Below are positions 17,874 through 25,814 of a stretch of 41,914 bases of DNA, piece after piece; position 1 is the first letter of the stretch; each line of letters opens with the position of its first letter. Made by a program: the position numbers and the translations under genes. The notes under the pieces are model-generated. The model did no database searches and had not been told where the DNA came from. It saw nothing but the letters and a program-made list of their open reading frames with translations. This DNA comes from Bacteroidales bacterium (lineage in GTDB: Bacteria; Bacteroidota; Bacteroidia; Bacteroidales; P3), in the NCBI GenBank assembly GCA_024400415.1, contig JAKSMS010000015.1:1-41914 (forward strand). Reading direction: 5' to 3'.

Positions 17874-19550
17874 ATGAGACACATGCATACGCGCGTCAAA
17901 ATCCTACTCGTTCAAATAGTGCTCTTCATGTGCTGCTTTGGCACCTCTGTGAGGGCTCAATCTGAGTCGCAACTCAACAATCATTACCGCAACCTCATCA
18001 TCGACTACATCCGCCAGGACATCGCCACTCGCGAGAAGGCTATGACCAAGGAGGCCGAGAAGCTGCTCGTGTCGCTTCCCAACTCGGAGAAGCTCTATGA
18101 CGAGTCGTACATCACGCTGAAGACCGACCTGGCGGAGGGCACCGACGAGGATGGCAATCCCGAGGTGAACTTCGTATACGAGCTGTCCTACAACTGCCGC
18201 AGCATCGAGGGCGCCTCCGACGACTACCGCGAGGGCCTCTACCGATGGAACAATTCCAACTCGTGCAAGGCCATCTGCAACCTCACGAAGAAGTTCCTCG
18301 ACCAGAACTGCCGCGACTTTGTGCGCGACGGCAAGCAGGTGACTGTGCGCATCAATTCGTCCACCGACGCCAAGGAGATCAAGAAGCTGGACTACCTTGG
18401 GGAATATGGCGACTTCCGCTACTGCCCGGCCACCTACAACGACGAGCCGGTGCGCATCTCCGTGTCGAAGGCAAGCGGCATCACCACCAACGCGCAGCTG
18501 GCATACCTGCGCGGACAAAGTCTGAAGAGCTACTTGGAGGAATATGTGGAGTGCCTCAAGGGCACGGAGAACAAGTTTGAGTTCCATACCCGCACGGCAG
18601 CCACCCAAGGCAGCTTCTACCGCCGCAGCAGCGTGCAGATAGTGGTGCATAAGGCCTTCGACGAACTGATTGAAGCCATGACCATCAAGCTGAAGGACGA
18701 CGGCTATGTGGACTTCAACATTCCAACAACCACTCCTAACAGCAACCCTAACACTTATGTGCTCATCATAGCCAACGAGCAGTATCCCGACCCATTCCCT
18801 ACAGTGCAGTATGCCGCCAACGACGCCAACGTGTTCCAGCAGTACTGCATCAGCACCCTCGGCATTCCCGAACGCCACACCAAGATACTGGCCGACGCCG
18901 GCCGACAGGAGATTAAAGACCTGGGCGTAGAATGGCTCAAGGACATTGCTCGCGCTCAGAAAGGCGAGGTGAAATTCATCATCTACTACGCCGGCCACGG
19001 CTTTACGGACGAGAACTATACGCCCTATATCATTCCTAACGGGGTGCGCACCGAAAAGATTCGCCACTTCGACGTGAAGATTGACTGCGACCTGCCGCTG
19101 AGCAAGGGCGACGCCAAGAAGGTGATAGCCCAAAGCCTGAGCCTCGACACGCTCTGCAACTGGTTTAACCGCGTGCCCAACCAGGGCATCACTATACTGC
19201 TGGACGCTTCGTTCAACGGCTACCAGCGCAACGGCCAGCCCTTTATCCAGACCAATAAGGAGAGCGAGAAGATGCGCGGCATGCGCATACGCAACGACAT
19301 TGTGATACTCTCGGCCGCACAATTCAACAAACCGGCCTACCTCTACGACGAGCAGCACCACGGATTCTTCACCTACTATCTGCTGAAGGAGCTGCGCCAC
19401 AACAAGGGGGACATCGACTATGAGACCCTCTTCAACAATATGAGCAAGGGCATCAGCTACGAGTCGTCGCTGCAGAACAAGCTGCAGGAGCCCGCTGTAA
19501 TACTCGGCGGCAAGGCTAAAGACTCTTGGGGAGTACGCAAATTCAAATAA
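17874..19550 (+). CDS. Exported caspase-fold (peptidase C14-like) protein lacking the catalytic cysteine
   Basis: 558 residues from the ATG at 17874 (a TTG two codons upstream is also in frame). It has a signal peptide ending near VRAQ. An N-terminal module of about 250 residues includes a stretch like the end of OmpA-type domains (AQLAYLRGQSLKSYLEEYV ... YRRSSVQIVVHKAF). A caspase/metacaspase p20-like domain runs from about residue 297: YVLIIANEQYPD, then VQYAANDANVFQQY, then FIIYYAGHGF with the catalytic-type His375. The second catalytic motif, normally DACxSG, reads DASFNG, so the cysteine position (446) is serine. The fold should be intact but cysteine-protease activity is unlikely. It is followed 20 bp later by ruvC. 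Confidence 0.8.
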   Translation: MRHMHTRVKILLVQIVLFMCCFGTSVRAQSESQLNNHYRNLIIDYIRQDIATREKAMTKEAEKLLVSLPNSEKLYDESYITLKTDLAEGTDEDGNPEVNFVYELSYNCRSIEGASDDYREGLYRWNNSNSCKAICNLTKKFLDQNCRDFVRDGKQVTVRINSSTDAKEIKKLDYLGEYGDFRYCPATYNDEPVRISVSKASGITTNAQLAYLRGQSLKSYLEEYVECLKGTENKFEFHTRTAATQGSFYRRSSVQIVVHKAFDELIEAMTIKLKDDGYVDFNIPTTTPNSNPNTYVLIIANEQYPDPFPTVQYAANDANVFQQYCISTLGIPERHTKILADAGRQEIKDLGVEWLKDIARAQKGEVKFIIYYAGHGFTDENYTPYIIPNGVRTEKIRHFDVKIDCDLPLSKGDAKKVIAQSLSLDTLCNWFNRVPNQGITILLDASFNGYQRNGQPFIQTNKESEKMRGMRIRNDIVILSAAQFNKPAYLYDEQHHGFFTYYLLKELRHNKGDIDYETLFNNMSKGISYESSLQNKLQEPAVILGGKAKDSWGVRKFK

Positions 19551-19570
19551 TCCTAACGACTGCGAAATAG

Positions 19571-20158
19571 ATGGAAAAGATCATTCTTGGCGTTGACCCT
19601 GGCACCCTTATCTTAGGATACAGCATACTCAGTATCGAGGAGGGCACGCCGCATCTGCTGGCCATGGATGTGCTTTACCTGAAAAAGATTGCCGACTACA
19701 ACTTGCGCATACGCAAGATATTCGACTCTATGCAGGAGATCATAGACCGCTACCACCCCGACCATCTGGCCATCGAAGCGCCATTCTTCGGCAAGAACGT
19801 GCAGTCGATGCTAAAGCTAGGCCGCGCACAGGGAGTGACCATTGCTGCAGCCATGAGCCGCGACCTCTCGTTTACGGAATACGAGCCGGCAACCATCAAG
19901 CAGACCGTGGCCGGCAACGGAAATGCCTCAAAGGACCAGGTGCTGCGCATGCTGCAGGCCCAGATGGGGATAGACCTCAACCCCAAGTACCTCGACGCCT
20001 CAGACGCCTTGGCCGCAGCCTATACGTGCTATCGCATGATGTACAATCCGAAGGCCGACATCCAGCAGCTGCTCAAGCCACAAGCCAAAACCCGAAAGAA
20101 ATCATCACGTGCCGCCTGGGGTGACTTCGTGAGCCAAAACCCTGACAAAATCAAATAG
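19571..20158 (+). CDS. ruvC: Crossover junction endodeoxyribonuclease RuvC
   Basis: 195 residues. RuvC is the Holliday-junction resolvase that works with RuvAB in recombination repair. The four acidic residues of the RNase H-like active site are visible: D9 in LGVDPGTLILGYS, E69 in LAIEAPFFGKN, and D142 and D145 in LDASDALAAAYT. The 'KNVQSMLKLGRAQGV' DNA-contact helix is present. Lys/Arg-rich residues at the C-terminus (TRKKSSRAAW) are usual in Bacteroidota RuvC. It sits 20 bp after the caspase-fold gene and 3 bp before the lipoprotein gene, probably one transcript. Confidence 0.96.
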   Translation: MEKIILGVDPGTLILGYSILSIEEGTPHLLAMDVLYLKKIADYNLRIRKIFDSMQEIIDRYHPDHLAIEAPFFGKNVQSMLKLGRAQGVTIAAAMSRDLSFTEYEPATIKQTVAGNGNASKDQVLRMLQAQMGIDLNPKYLDASDALAAAYTCYRMMYNPKADIQQLLKPQAKTRKKSSRAAWGDFVSQNPDKIK

Positions 20159-20161
20159 TAT

Positions 20162-21394
20162 ATGAAACGCCGCTCTACCATACTCCTAATACTGCTCAGC
20201 CTCATACTCATGCAGGGCTGCAGACAGGCACGCCCCAAGGTATACAATCCCGCGCAAGTTAACTTCAGCGTGGCCTACAACCCTATATTCGGCAACTGCC
20301 TCTACCCTTCGTTTATCCTCGGACTGAACAACTACAATTCCGACGCTTCCGACCTAGAGCTCTTTAGCGTAGAGCTGACTGCCCCAAAAGACGGCTCGGT
20401 GGTGCGCATCGTAATAGACTCATCCAACCTCAACTACATCACCATCGACCAAGAGGTGATGGAGAGGCGCGGGCAGCGCTACACCTTCCATCCCTCGATC
20501 AAATGGAAATACGACAACCTTTATGCCACCCGCCAGCAAGGGTCGGTAGACTTGACCTTCACCTGCTTTATCAACGACGAAGAGGTGGACATTAAGAACC
20601 TCAAGCTCAACTACCGATCCGTGAACGAGTGTCCATTGAGCGCTCGCTATCGCGGCAAGGTATACGACTTCAGATGGCTCTTTGCCGGCTACGTCAACGA
20701 GGACCACCCTCAGATTGACCAAATCTTGGCCGAGATACTGAACCAAGGCATCGTGACCACGTTCAACGGCTATCAGACCAACAAGCCCCAGGCCGTTCGA
20801 AAGCAGGTGCAGGCCATCTGGTACTATGCCCTCAACCGCGGCATCACATACTCTTCAATATCATGCACCTCCAACCCTGCCACCAACACCAATGTGCAGC
20901 ACATCAGATTCTTCGACGAGGTGTATAACAACCGCCAAGCCAACTGCATAGACGCATGCGTATTCTTCGCCTCCATCATGCGAAAGATAGGGCTCAAGCC
21001 AATCATCTTCGTAGAGCCCTGCCATGCCTATCTAGGCTACTATACCGACAGCAAGCGCAAGAACGTAGAGATATTGGAAACCACGATCACCTCATGGGTC
21101 AACTTCCCCGACCTCGACCGCAGCGTAGACGAATCAACTGGACTTCCAAGCGAGGCCAAATACAAGACCATAAGCAAATATCTCACCCAGAAACAGCGCG
21201 AAGAATACGCAGCAGGCAAAATGGACCTGCAACAGCTCAAGCAGATTGTGGCCGACACGCTTTTCCGTCGAGCATCGACCTATAATACTGAGCGATTTAC
21301 GGCCAACCTGCCACACTTCCAAGACACTGCCTCTATCACCTATCAGCAGCTCATCATAGAAGACTTGCGAAACCTGGTGCAGCCCATCAACTGA
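20162..21394 (+). CDS. Lipoprotein with a transglutaminase-like domain
   Basis: 410 residues. A lipoprotein signal peptide with lipobox LMQGC (Cys20) is followed by a beta-rich N-terminal region. From about residue 220 a papain/transglutaminase-like core appears: a helix 'VQAIWYYALNRGITYSSI', then NRQANCIDACVFFASIMRKI with candidate nucleophile Cys262, then GLKPIIFVEPCHAYLGYYT with candidate His288. This Cys-helix / GxKP / H-x-[WY] order is typical of transglutaminase-like proteins, but I cannot place the third triad residue with certainty. Substrate and role are unknown. The gene lies 3 bp after ruvC, and its start context supports translation directly after ruvC. Confidence 0.75.
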   Translation: MKRRSTILLILLSLILMQGCRQARPKVYNPAQVNFSVAYNPIFGNCLYPSFILGLNNYNSDASDLELFSVELTAPKDGSVVRIVIDSSNLNYITIDQEVMERRGQRYTFHPSIKWKYDNLYATRQQGSVDLTFTCFINDEEVDIKNLKLNYRSVNECPLSARYRGKVYDFRWLFAGYVNEDHPQIDQILAEILNQGIVTTFNGYQTNKPQAVRKQVQAIWYYALNRGITYSSISCTSNPATNTNVQHIRFFDEVYNNRQANCIDACVFFASIMRKIGLKPIIFVEPCHAYLGYYTDSKRKNVEILETTITSWVNFPDLDRSVDESTGLPSEAKYKTISKYLTQKQREEYAAGKMDLQQLKQIVADTLFRRASTYNTERFTANLPHFQDTASITYQQLIIEDLRNLVQPIN

Positions 21395-21443
21395 CACATC
21401 AGAAAACAAAAGAAATAATAATCAAAAAATAAATACACAAAAC

Positions 21444-22277
21444 ATGGAAAAACTTATCATCACTGCCGCTATCTGCGGAGCAGAAGTAACTAAGGAGCAG
21501 AACCCTAACGTTCCTTACACCGTAGAAGAAATCGTACGCGAAGCCAAATCAGCCGTAGACGCCGGCGCAGCCATCGTTCACCTCCACGTTCGCGAAGACG
21601 ACGGCCGTCCAACCCAGAGCCACGTTCGCTTCCAGGAGTGCACCGAGGCCATCCTCAAAGAATGCCCAAACGTAATCCTTATCCCATCCACCGGTGGCGC
21701 AGTAGGAATGACTCCAGACGAGCGTCTTGACTCCACCAACACCACTCCTATCCCAGAGATGGCCACCCTCGACTGCGGTACCTGCAACTTTGGCGATGAA
21801 ATCTTCGACAACACCATGCCAACCATGCGTGCTTTCGGCAAGCGCATGATCGAGAAGGGCATCAAGCCTGAGTATGAGTGCTTCGAAATGGGCCACCTCG
21901 ACACCATCCTCACCATGGCTCGCAAAGGCCAGGTTCCTGGCGATCCAATGCAGTTCAACTTCGTACTCGGCGTGCCAGGCTGCACCCCAGCAACCGTAGA
22001 CAACCTCTGCTGGCTTGTAAACAAGATTCCTGCTGGTTCGACCTGGACTGCTACCGGAATCGGACGCCACGCCTTCACCCTGGCAGCTCCAGCCATCGCT
22101 ATGGGCGGCAATGTTCGCGTAGGATTTGAGGACAACCTTTACCTCGAGCGCGGCGTACTCGCAAAGAGCAACGGCGAACTCGTTGACAAAGTTGTACGCA
22201 TGGCTAAACTTCTTGGCCGCGAGGTTGCCACCTCCGACGAAGCACGTCAGATCCTCAGCCTTAAACCACGTCACTAA
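21444..22277 (+). CDS. BKACE-family enzyme (3-keto-5-aminohexanoate cleavage-like)
   Basis: 277 residues, TIM-barrel BKACE family (formerly DUF849), which condense a beta-keto acid with acetyl-CoA. The Zn and catalytic residues known from Kce are in place: E14 (CGAEVTKE), H46 and H48 (IVHLHVREDDG), and E229/D230 (VGFEDNLYLERG). 'LIPSTGGAVGMTPDERL' and 'GMPGC'-like 'LGVPGCTPATVDNL' are family landmarks. Kce acts in lysine fermentation, but none of the other pathway genes is beside it here, so the true keto-acid substrate is uncertain. It starts 49 bp after the lipoprotein gene. Its CCA-rich codon choice differs from ruvC and resembles the deiminase gene downstream. Confidence 0.85.
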   Translation: MEKLIITAAICGAEVTKEQNPNVPYTVEEIVREAKSAVDAGAAIVHLHVREDDGRPTQSHVRFQECTEAILKECPNVILIPSTGGAVGMTPDERLDSTNTTPIPEMATLDCGTCNFGDEIFDNTMPTMRAFGKRMIEKGIKPEYECFEMGHLDTILTMARKGQVPGDPMQFNFVLGVPGCTPATVDNLCWLVNKIPAGSTWTATGIGRHAFTLAAPAIAMGGNVRVGFEDNLYLERGVLAKSNGELVDKVVRMAKLLGREVATSDEARQILSLKPRH

Positions 22278-22312
22278 TCGTTTTTTGCAATTATTTGACC
22301 ATATCGCATACT

Positions 22313-22349
22313 AAATAGTGTCCGGCCACACCAGTGGTCGGCGCTATTT
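22313..22349 (+). promoter_or_regulatory. Strong hairpin between the BKACE gene and the deiminase gene
   Basis: AAATAG-TGT-CCGGCCAC-ACCA-GTGGTCGG-CG-CTATTT: two paired blocks, one G-U pair and a small internal loop. The tail is TATTTAATCC, not a proper T run. It ends 18 bp before the deiminase ATG. It could be a weak terminator of the upstream gene or a leader structure in the deiminase mRNA. Confidence 0.5.
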
Positions 22350-22367
22350 AATCCTAAAAAAACACAA

Positions 22368-24494
22368 ATGAAGAAAATCATCACCCTCAGCCTTGCCCTC
22401 GTGGCAGGCTTGGCTGGAGCAATGGCACAGTCCGACCGGCCAACAGAAAAGATGATGAAGGAATTTCGCCAAACCATCCAGAAGCGAGACATTTCCCAGC
22501 GTCATCTCGAATCGAATTTCCCACTATCTGCTACCACTACTAGCCCCAAAGCATCCAACGCCCTTCCTCAAGACCGCGTTTGGTTCCCTGGCGAATGGGA
22601 AGAGGTGCAGGCAGTAGTAGTTACCTGCTACTATGACTATCAGCCACTCTACTCACAGGGATCAGGCTATTGGATGGCCGACCCACTCATGTCTGGCGTA
22701 GCAGACTACTATAAGTATTCCAACGTCAGCGGTTGGTCTAAGCAGGGCCATGGTCCTTACAAGGCAACCCTCGACTCCGCATCAACCTTTGGCAAGACCT
22801 TCTTCTACCTGATGGACGCCATCCAGCTTGGTGGCGCACAGGCTTGGGTACGCGTTGAGAACTATAAAGATTCCGCTATCGTGCTCCGCACCCTTGCCCG
22901 TATGGGCCTTCGCCATGACAATATCCGATTCATCTCTGGAACCGGTAACTCATTCTGGTATCGCGACTGCGGCCCAATCTGCTTCTACTATGGCGATCAG
23001 GACAATGTTGCCATGCTCGATTTCGGATACTATCCAGGACGTGCTCTTGATGACTCTCTGCCATCACACATCCATCATCAGATGAACATCCCTAACTACC
23101 ATACCGATATCGAATGGGAAGGCGGCAACTGCCTCGTTGACGGTGCCGGCATGCTTTTCTCATCCGATGCAGTATATAGCAACAACCAAGACCGCTATGG
23201 CCAGCTCACTTGGGATGGTGTAAACTACAATACCATTAATTACACCCAGAAGACTCCCATCTCACCATCAGAGACTAAAGCCGCACTCCGCGCACTTCTT
23301 GGCCAGCGTGCCACCTACATTCTTCCTGCCTACCAGTATGACGGCGGTACCGGCCACATTGACCTGTACGCTGATATGTGGGATGAGAATGGATTTGTAT
23401 TCTCCCAGATGCCTTCTAACTATAGCAGCTGGACTGACTATATGACTGGTGCCCGCAATATCGATTCACTCTGTTCTTATAAGTCAATCTTTGACCGCGA
23501 ATACACCTCCGACTACATTCCATTCCCTTGCACCGACAATGGTGGCAACTTCTCTTCCCAAAACCAGTACGACCAGCAGTATACCCGTACCTATTCTAAC
23601 CACACTTTCGTGAATAACGTAATCATGCAGCCTGTATTCTCAGAGGTTGTTAATGGTTTACCAACAGCAGCATGGGACCTCCAGCGCTTCAATGAGATTA
23701 AAGCCGCTTACCCAGGATACACACTCTACCCTGTAGACGTACGCGAATTTGATGGATCTGGCGGTGCCATCCACTGCATCACCAAGCAGATTCCTGCTGA
23801 AAGCCCTATCCGCATCCTCCACAAGAACATCCGTGCCAACGTAAACGCCTCCATGGCCAATATTCCTGTTACCGCCATCATCACCAACAACTCCGGAATC
23901 GCATCCGCACAGTGCATGTACCGCGTAGACGGTGGCAACTGGCAGACCATCGACCTCAGCAACAACGGCAACAAGTTCTTTGGAACCATGCCAGTAGCAG
24001 CCGGCCAAGTAGAATACTACATCTCTGCCACCTCCAACAACGGAAAAACCATCACCAAACCTATGACTGCAGCACAAGGCGGCTACTTCACCTTCACCGT
24101 TGACAACGCAGCAACTGTTGATTCCAGCTACTTCGATTTCGACACCAATGCAGTAGCCAACGAAGACATCACATTCCTCTTCTCCTCACAGTGGACCCAT
24201 GAGGACCACTCCGACCCACTTGCTATTGAGGGAGTGAACGTTGAGAACGCCTTCGGCCAGTTCTATCCTAACCCAAGCTCAACTCAGGCCAATATCAACA
24301 TTGACCTCGGCAACGGAGAAAACTACACGGTTCGTATCGTTGACCTTAGCGGACGCACCATCCACACTTCTAGCCTTCAGGCTGCTGGCAACATTGTATA
24401 CACCATCAATGCTAGCAAACTCTCTAAAGGCATCTACAATGTGGTGTTCTCTAGCCGTAATGGCAATATCGTTCGTCGCCTTATCGTAGAATAA
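22368..24494 (+). CDS. Secreted peptidylarginine/agmatine deiminase-family protein with T9SS sorting domain
   Basis: 708 residues. An N-terminal Sec signal ends near AMAQ, followed by a guanidino-group-modifying core (about residues 60-490). The residues corresponding to the active site are visible: FWYRDCGP (Asp200), GGTGHIDLYAD (His330, Asp332) and GGAIHCITKQIP (Cys470, the nucleophile). The family converts guanidino substrates (agmatine, or arginine in peptides) to ureido products, releasing ammonia. A beta-sandwich segment (about 500-610) follows, and then a T9SS type A tail (FYPNPSSTQ, VRIVDLSGRTI, LSKGIYNVVF, basic end). The order signal-deiminase-Ig-like-sorting domain is that of Porphyromonas PPAD. 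Substrate cannot be fixed from sequence. The stop overlaps the tatD-like start by one base. Confidence 0.85.
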   Translation: MKKIITLSLALVAGLAGAMAQSDRPTEKMMKEFRQTIQKRDISQRHLESNFPLSATTTSPKASNALPQDRVWFPGEWEEVQAVVVTCYYDYQPLYSQGSGYWMADPLMSGVADYYKYSNVSGWSKQGHGPYKATLDSASTFGKTFFYLMDAIQLGGAQAWVRVENYKDSAIVLRTLARMGLRHDNIRFISGTGNSFWYRDCGPICFYYGDQDNVAMLDFGYYPGRALDDSLPSHIHHQMNIPNYHTDIEWEGGNCLVDGAGMLFSSDAVYSNNQDRYGQLTWDGVNYNTINYTQKTPISPSETKAALRALLGQRATYILPAYQYDGGTGHIDLYADMWDENGFVFSQMPSNYSSWTDYMTGARNIDSLCSYKSIFDREYTSDYIPFPCTDNGGNFSSQNQYDQQYTRTYSNHTFVNNVIMQPVFSEVVNGLPTAAWDLQRFNEIKAAYPGYTLYPVDVREFDGSGGAIHCITKQIPAESPIRILHKNIRANVNASMANIPVTAIITNNSGIASAQCMYRVDGGNWQTIDLSNNGNKFFGTMPVAAGQVEYYISATSNNGKTITKPMTAAQGGYFTFTVDNAATVDSSYFDFDTNAVANEDITFLFSSQWTHEDHSDPLAIEGVNVENAFGQFYPNPSSTQANINIDLGNGENYTVRIVDLSGRTIHTSSLQAAGNIVYTINASKLSKGIYNVVFSSRNGNIVRRLIVE

Positions 24495-25141
24495 TGCTGA
24501 TCGATATCCACACTCATAACTCAAAGACTGCGGAAGGCACTTTTGCCATCCGCAGTTTTTCTATTAGCGACATTCAAGCAGGCAACAGTCCTCTTGACTG
24601 TCTATATTATTCGATAGGCCTACATCCCTGGCACACGACTTCACCCAATTGGATAGAACTCCTACAACAATTCGCAGCAAAACCCAATTGCCTCATGATT
24701 GGAGAATGCGGTATTGACCATCTCAAGGGTGACGAAATCATCAATCAAACAGCCTACTTTGAGACACATATCCGCTTGTCGGAAGAATACCAAAAGCCAT
24801 TAATCATCCATAGCGTGAAAGCTCACAGCGAGATTCTTGGCCTACGGATTAATAGCCGAGCCTCTCAATCATGGATAATCCACGGTTTCCATGGAAGCCT
24901 ACAAATGGCCGACGCACTTATCAGCCATGGTATCCACCTCAGTTTCGGGAACTATCTCTCCGATCTCAAAACTCAGGAGATTATTCGGCATCTCGGACCC
25001 AACAACATACTTCTTGAAACAGATGACTCACCGGTTTCAATAGCAGATATATACCAACAGGCAGCTGCTATTCTAGGCATTACTACAACAATGCTAAAAA
25101 CATCCATTACTCTTACCGCAAATCGTTTGGGCATAATCTAA
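24494..25141 (+). CDS. TatD-family metal-dependent hydrolase
   Basis: 215 residues, shorter than the usual 250-265 of TatD but with the amidohydrolase-fold metal ligands in order: DIHTH (residues 4-8), GECGID with the conserved Glu, HSVKAH, HGFHGS and LETDDSP. TatD proteins are 3'-5' DNases or related phosphoesterases in the cytoplasm. The start ATG shares its A with the TAA of the deiminase gene (TAATG), so translation is probably coupled although the functions look unrelated. Confidence 0.88.
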   Translation: MLIDIHTHNSKTAEGTFAIRSFSISDIQAGNSPLDCLYYSIGLHPWHTTSPNWIELLQQFAAKPNCLMIGECGIDHLKGDEIINQTAYFETHIRLSEEYQKPLIIHSVKAHSEILGLRINSRASQSWIIHGFHGSLQMADALISHGIHLSFGNYLSDLKTQEIIRHLGPNNILLETDDSPVSIADIYQQAAAILGITTTMLKTSITLTANRLGII

Positions 25142-25203
25142 AGCAGAACAATTACACCAAACCTTCAAATCGAAAACACTAAGACAGACATCGCTCTATA
25201 AAA

Positions 25204-25238
25204 AAAAGACTGCTCATAATGGGCAGCCTTCTTTATTT
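25204..25238. terminator. Probable terminator between tatD-like gene and the convergent small gene
   Basis: Stem CTGCTC/GGGCAG (one wobble) with loop ATAAT, flanked by an A run on the left and TTCTTTATTTTT on the right. It sits between convergent genes. Confidence 0.55.
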
Positions 25239-25254
25239 TTGTATCCGAGAATGA

Positions 25255-25731
25255 TTATTTCACCTCCTCGGCATCAATAAATTTGCCGTCAGTTTCAAAA
25301 TTGAGCAGCTTCACATTCTTCTCTTTCTTGGAAAGGAAGCACTTCTTCTGTGCGATGCGTGCCTGATAGGTCACCTTATTGCGGAAATTACGGGTATAAA
25401 GAGAAGTTACCTTATGCTTTGGATACTGATGAGCTACGGTATCGGTAATAGCGTGGGGATAATACTTTGATGGAATCATGTAGCGAGTCTCCATACCCTT
25501 AGGGGTGAATCGATATACCATCTGGGTATTTTTTGCATTGACAAAAGTGGCATCGTAGATATTAGAATCTACCAAACTCCACACTACTGAGGTGGCATCT
25601 TTAGCGTTGCGCTGAAAATCTTGAACATAACGTACAGGAACGTCTTTCTCGGCTACAGTCTTTGCTTTCTGTGCAAAAACGATGCCTTGAGCGAAGATAG
25701 CAATAAGTGCTACTGCAATTATCTTTTTCAT
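25255..25731 (-). CDS. Small exported protein, possibly PepSY-like
   Basis: 158 residues from the ATG at 25731 (a TTG two codons upstream is in frame). It has a signal peptide (MKKIIAVALIAIFAQGIVFA) and a mature domain rich in beta-strands and aromatic residues: VPVRYVQDFQRNAKDATSVVW, then YDATFVNAKNTQMVYRFTPKGMETRYMIP. This is the pattern of the small periplasmic PepSY-like/BLIP-like proteins abundant in Bacteroidales (substitution of a side chain pattern 'V..F...yP.a..v.W'). No enzymatic motif is visible. It has its own promoter and is followed by a terminator. Confidence 0.6.
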   Translation of the reverse strand: MKKIIAVALIAIFAQGIVFAQKAKTVAEKDVPVRYVQDFQRNAKDATSVVWSLVDSNIYDATFVNAKNTQMVYRFTPKGMETRYMIPSKYYPHAITDTVAHQYPKHKVTSLYTRNFRNKVTYQARIAQKKCFLSKKEKNVKLLNFETDGKFIDAEEVK

Positions 25732-25772
25732 ATACAATATTTTAATAAGTTTCTTAATACTCTATTGATTTA

Positions 25773-25803
25773 CAAAGATAGTAATTTATGCTGACAACAA
25801 CAA
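25773..25803 (-). promoter_or_regulatory. Promoter of the small exported protein gene
   Basis: On the minus strand TTG (25801-25803), a 20-bp spacer and TATCTTTG (25773-25780), 42 bp before the ATG. It lies between trmH and this gene, so the small gene can be expressed on its own. Confidence 0.7.
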
Positions 25804-25814
25804 ATTTTTTTCGC

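Noticed and set aside
17904..19400. 498-codon open frame on the minus strand
   Set aside because: It lies wholly antisense to the caspase-fold gene, whose protein has recognisable motifs and a signal peptide; the antisense product is a low-complexity V/L/A/H-rich chain typical of a shadow frame.
17874..19550. Caspase-based phage-defence or abortive-infection system
   Set aside because: The protein is exported, lacks the catalytic cysteine, and its neighbours are ruvC and a lipoprotein rather than sensor or effector genes.
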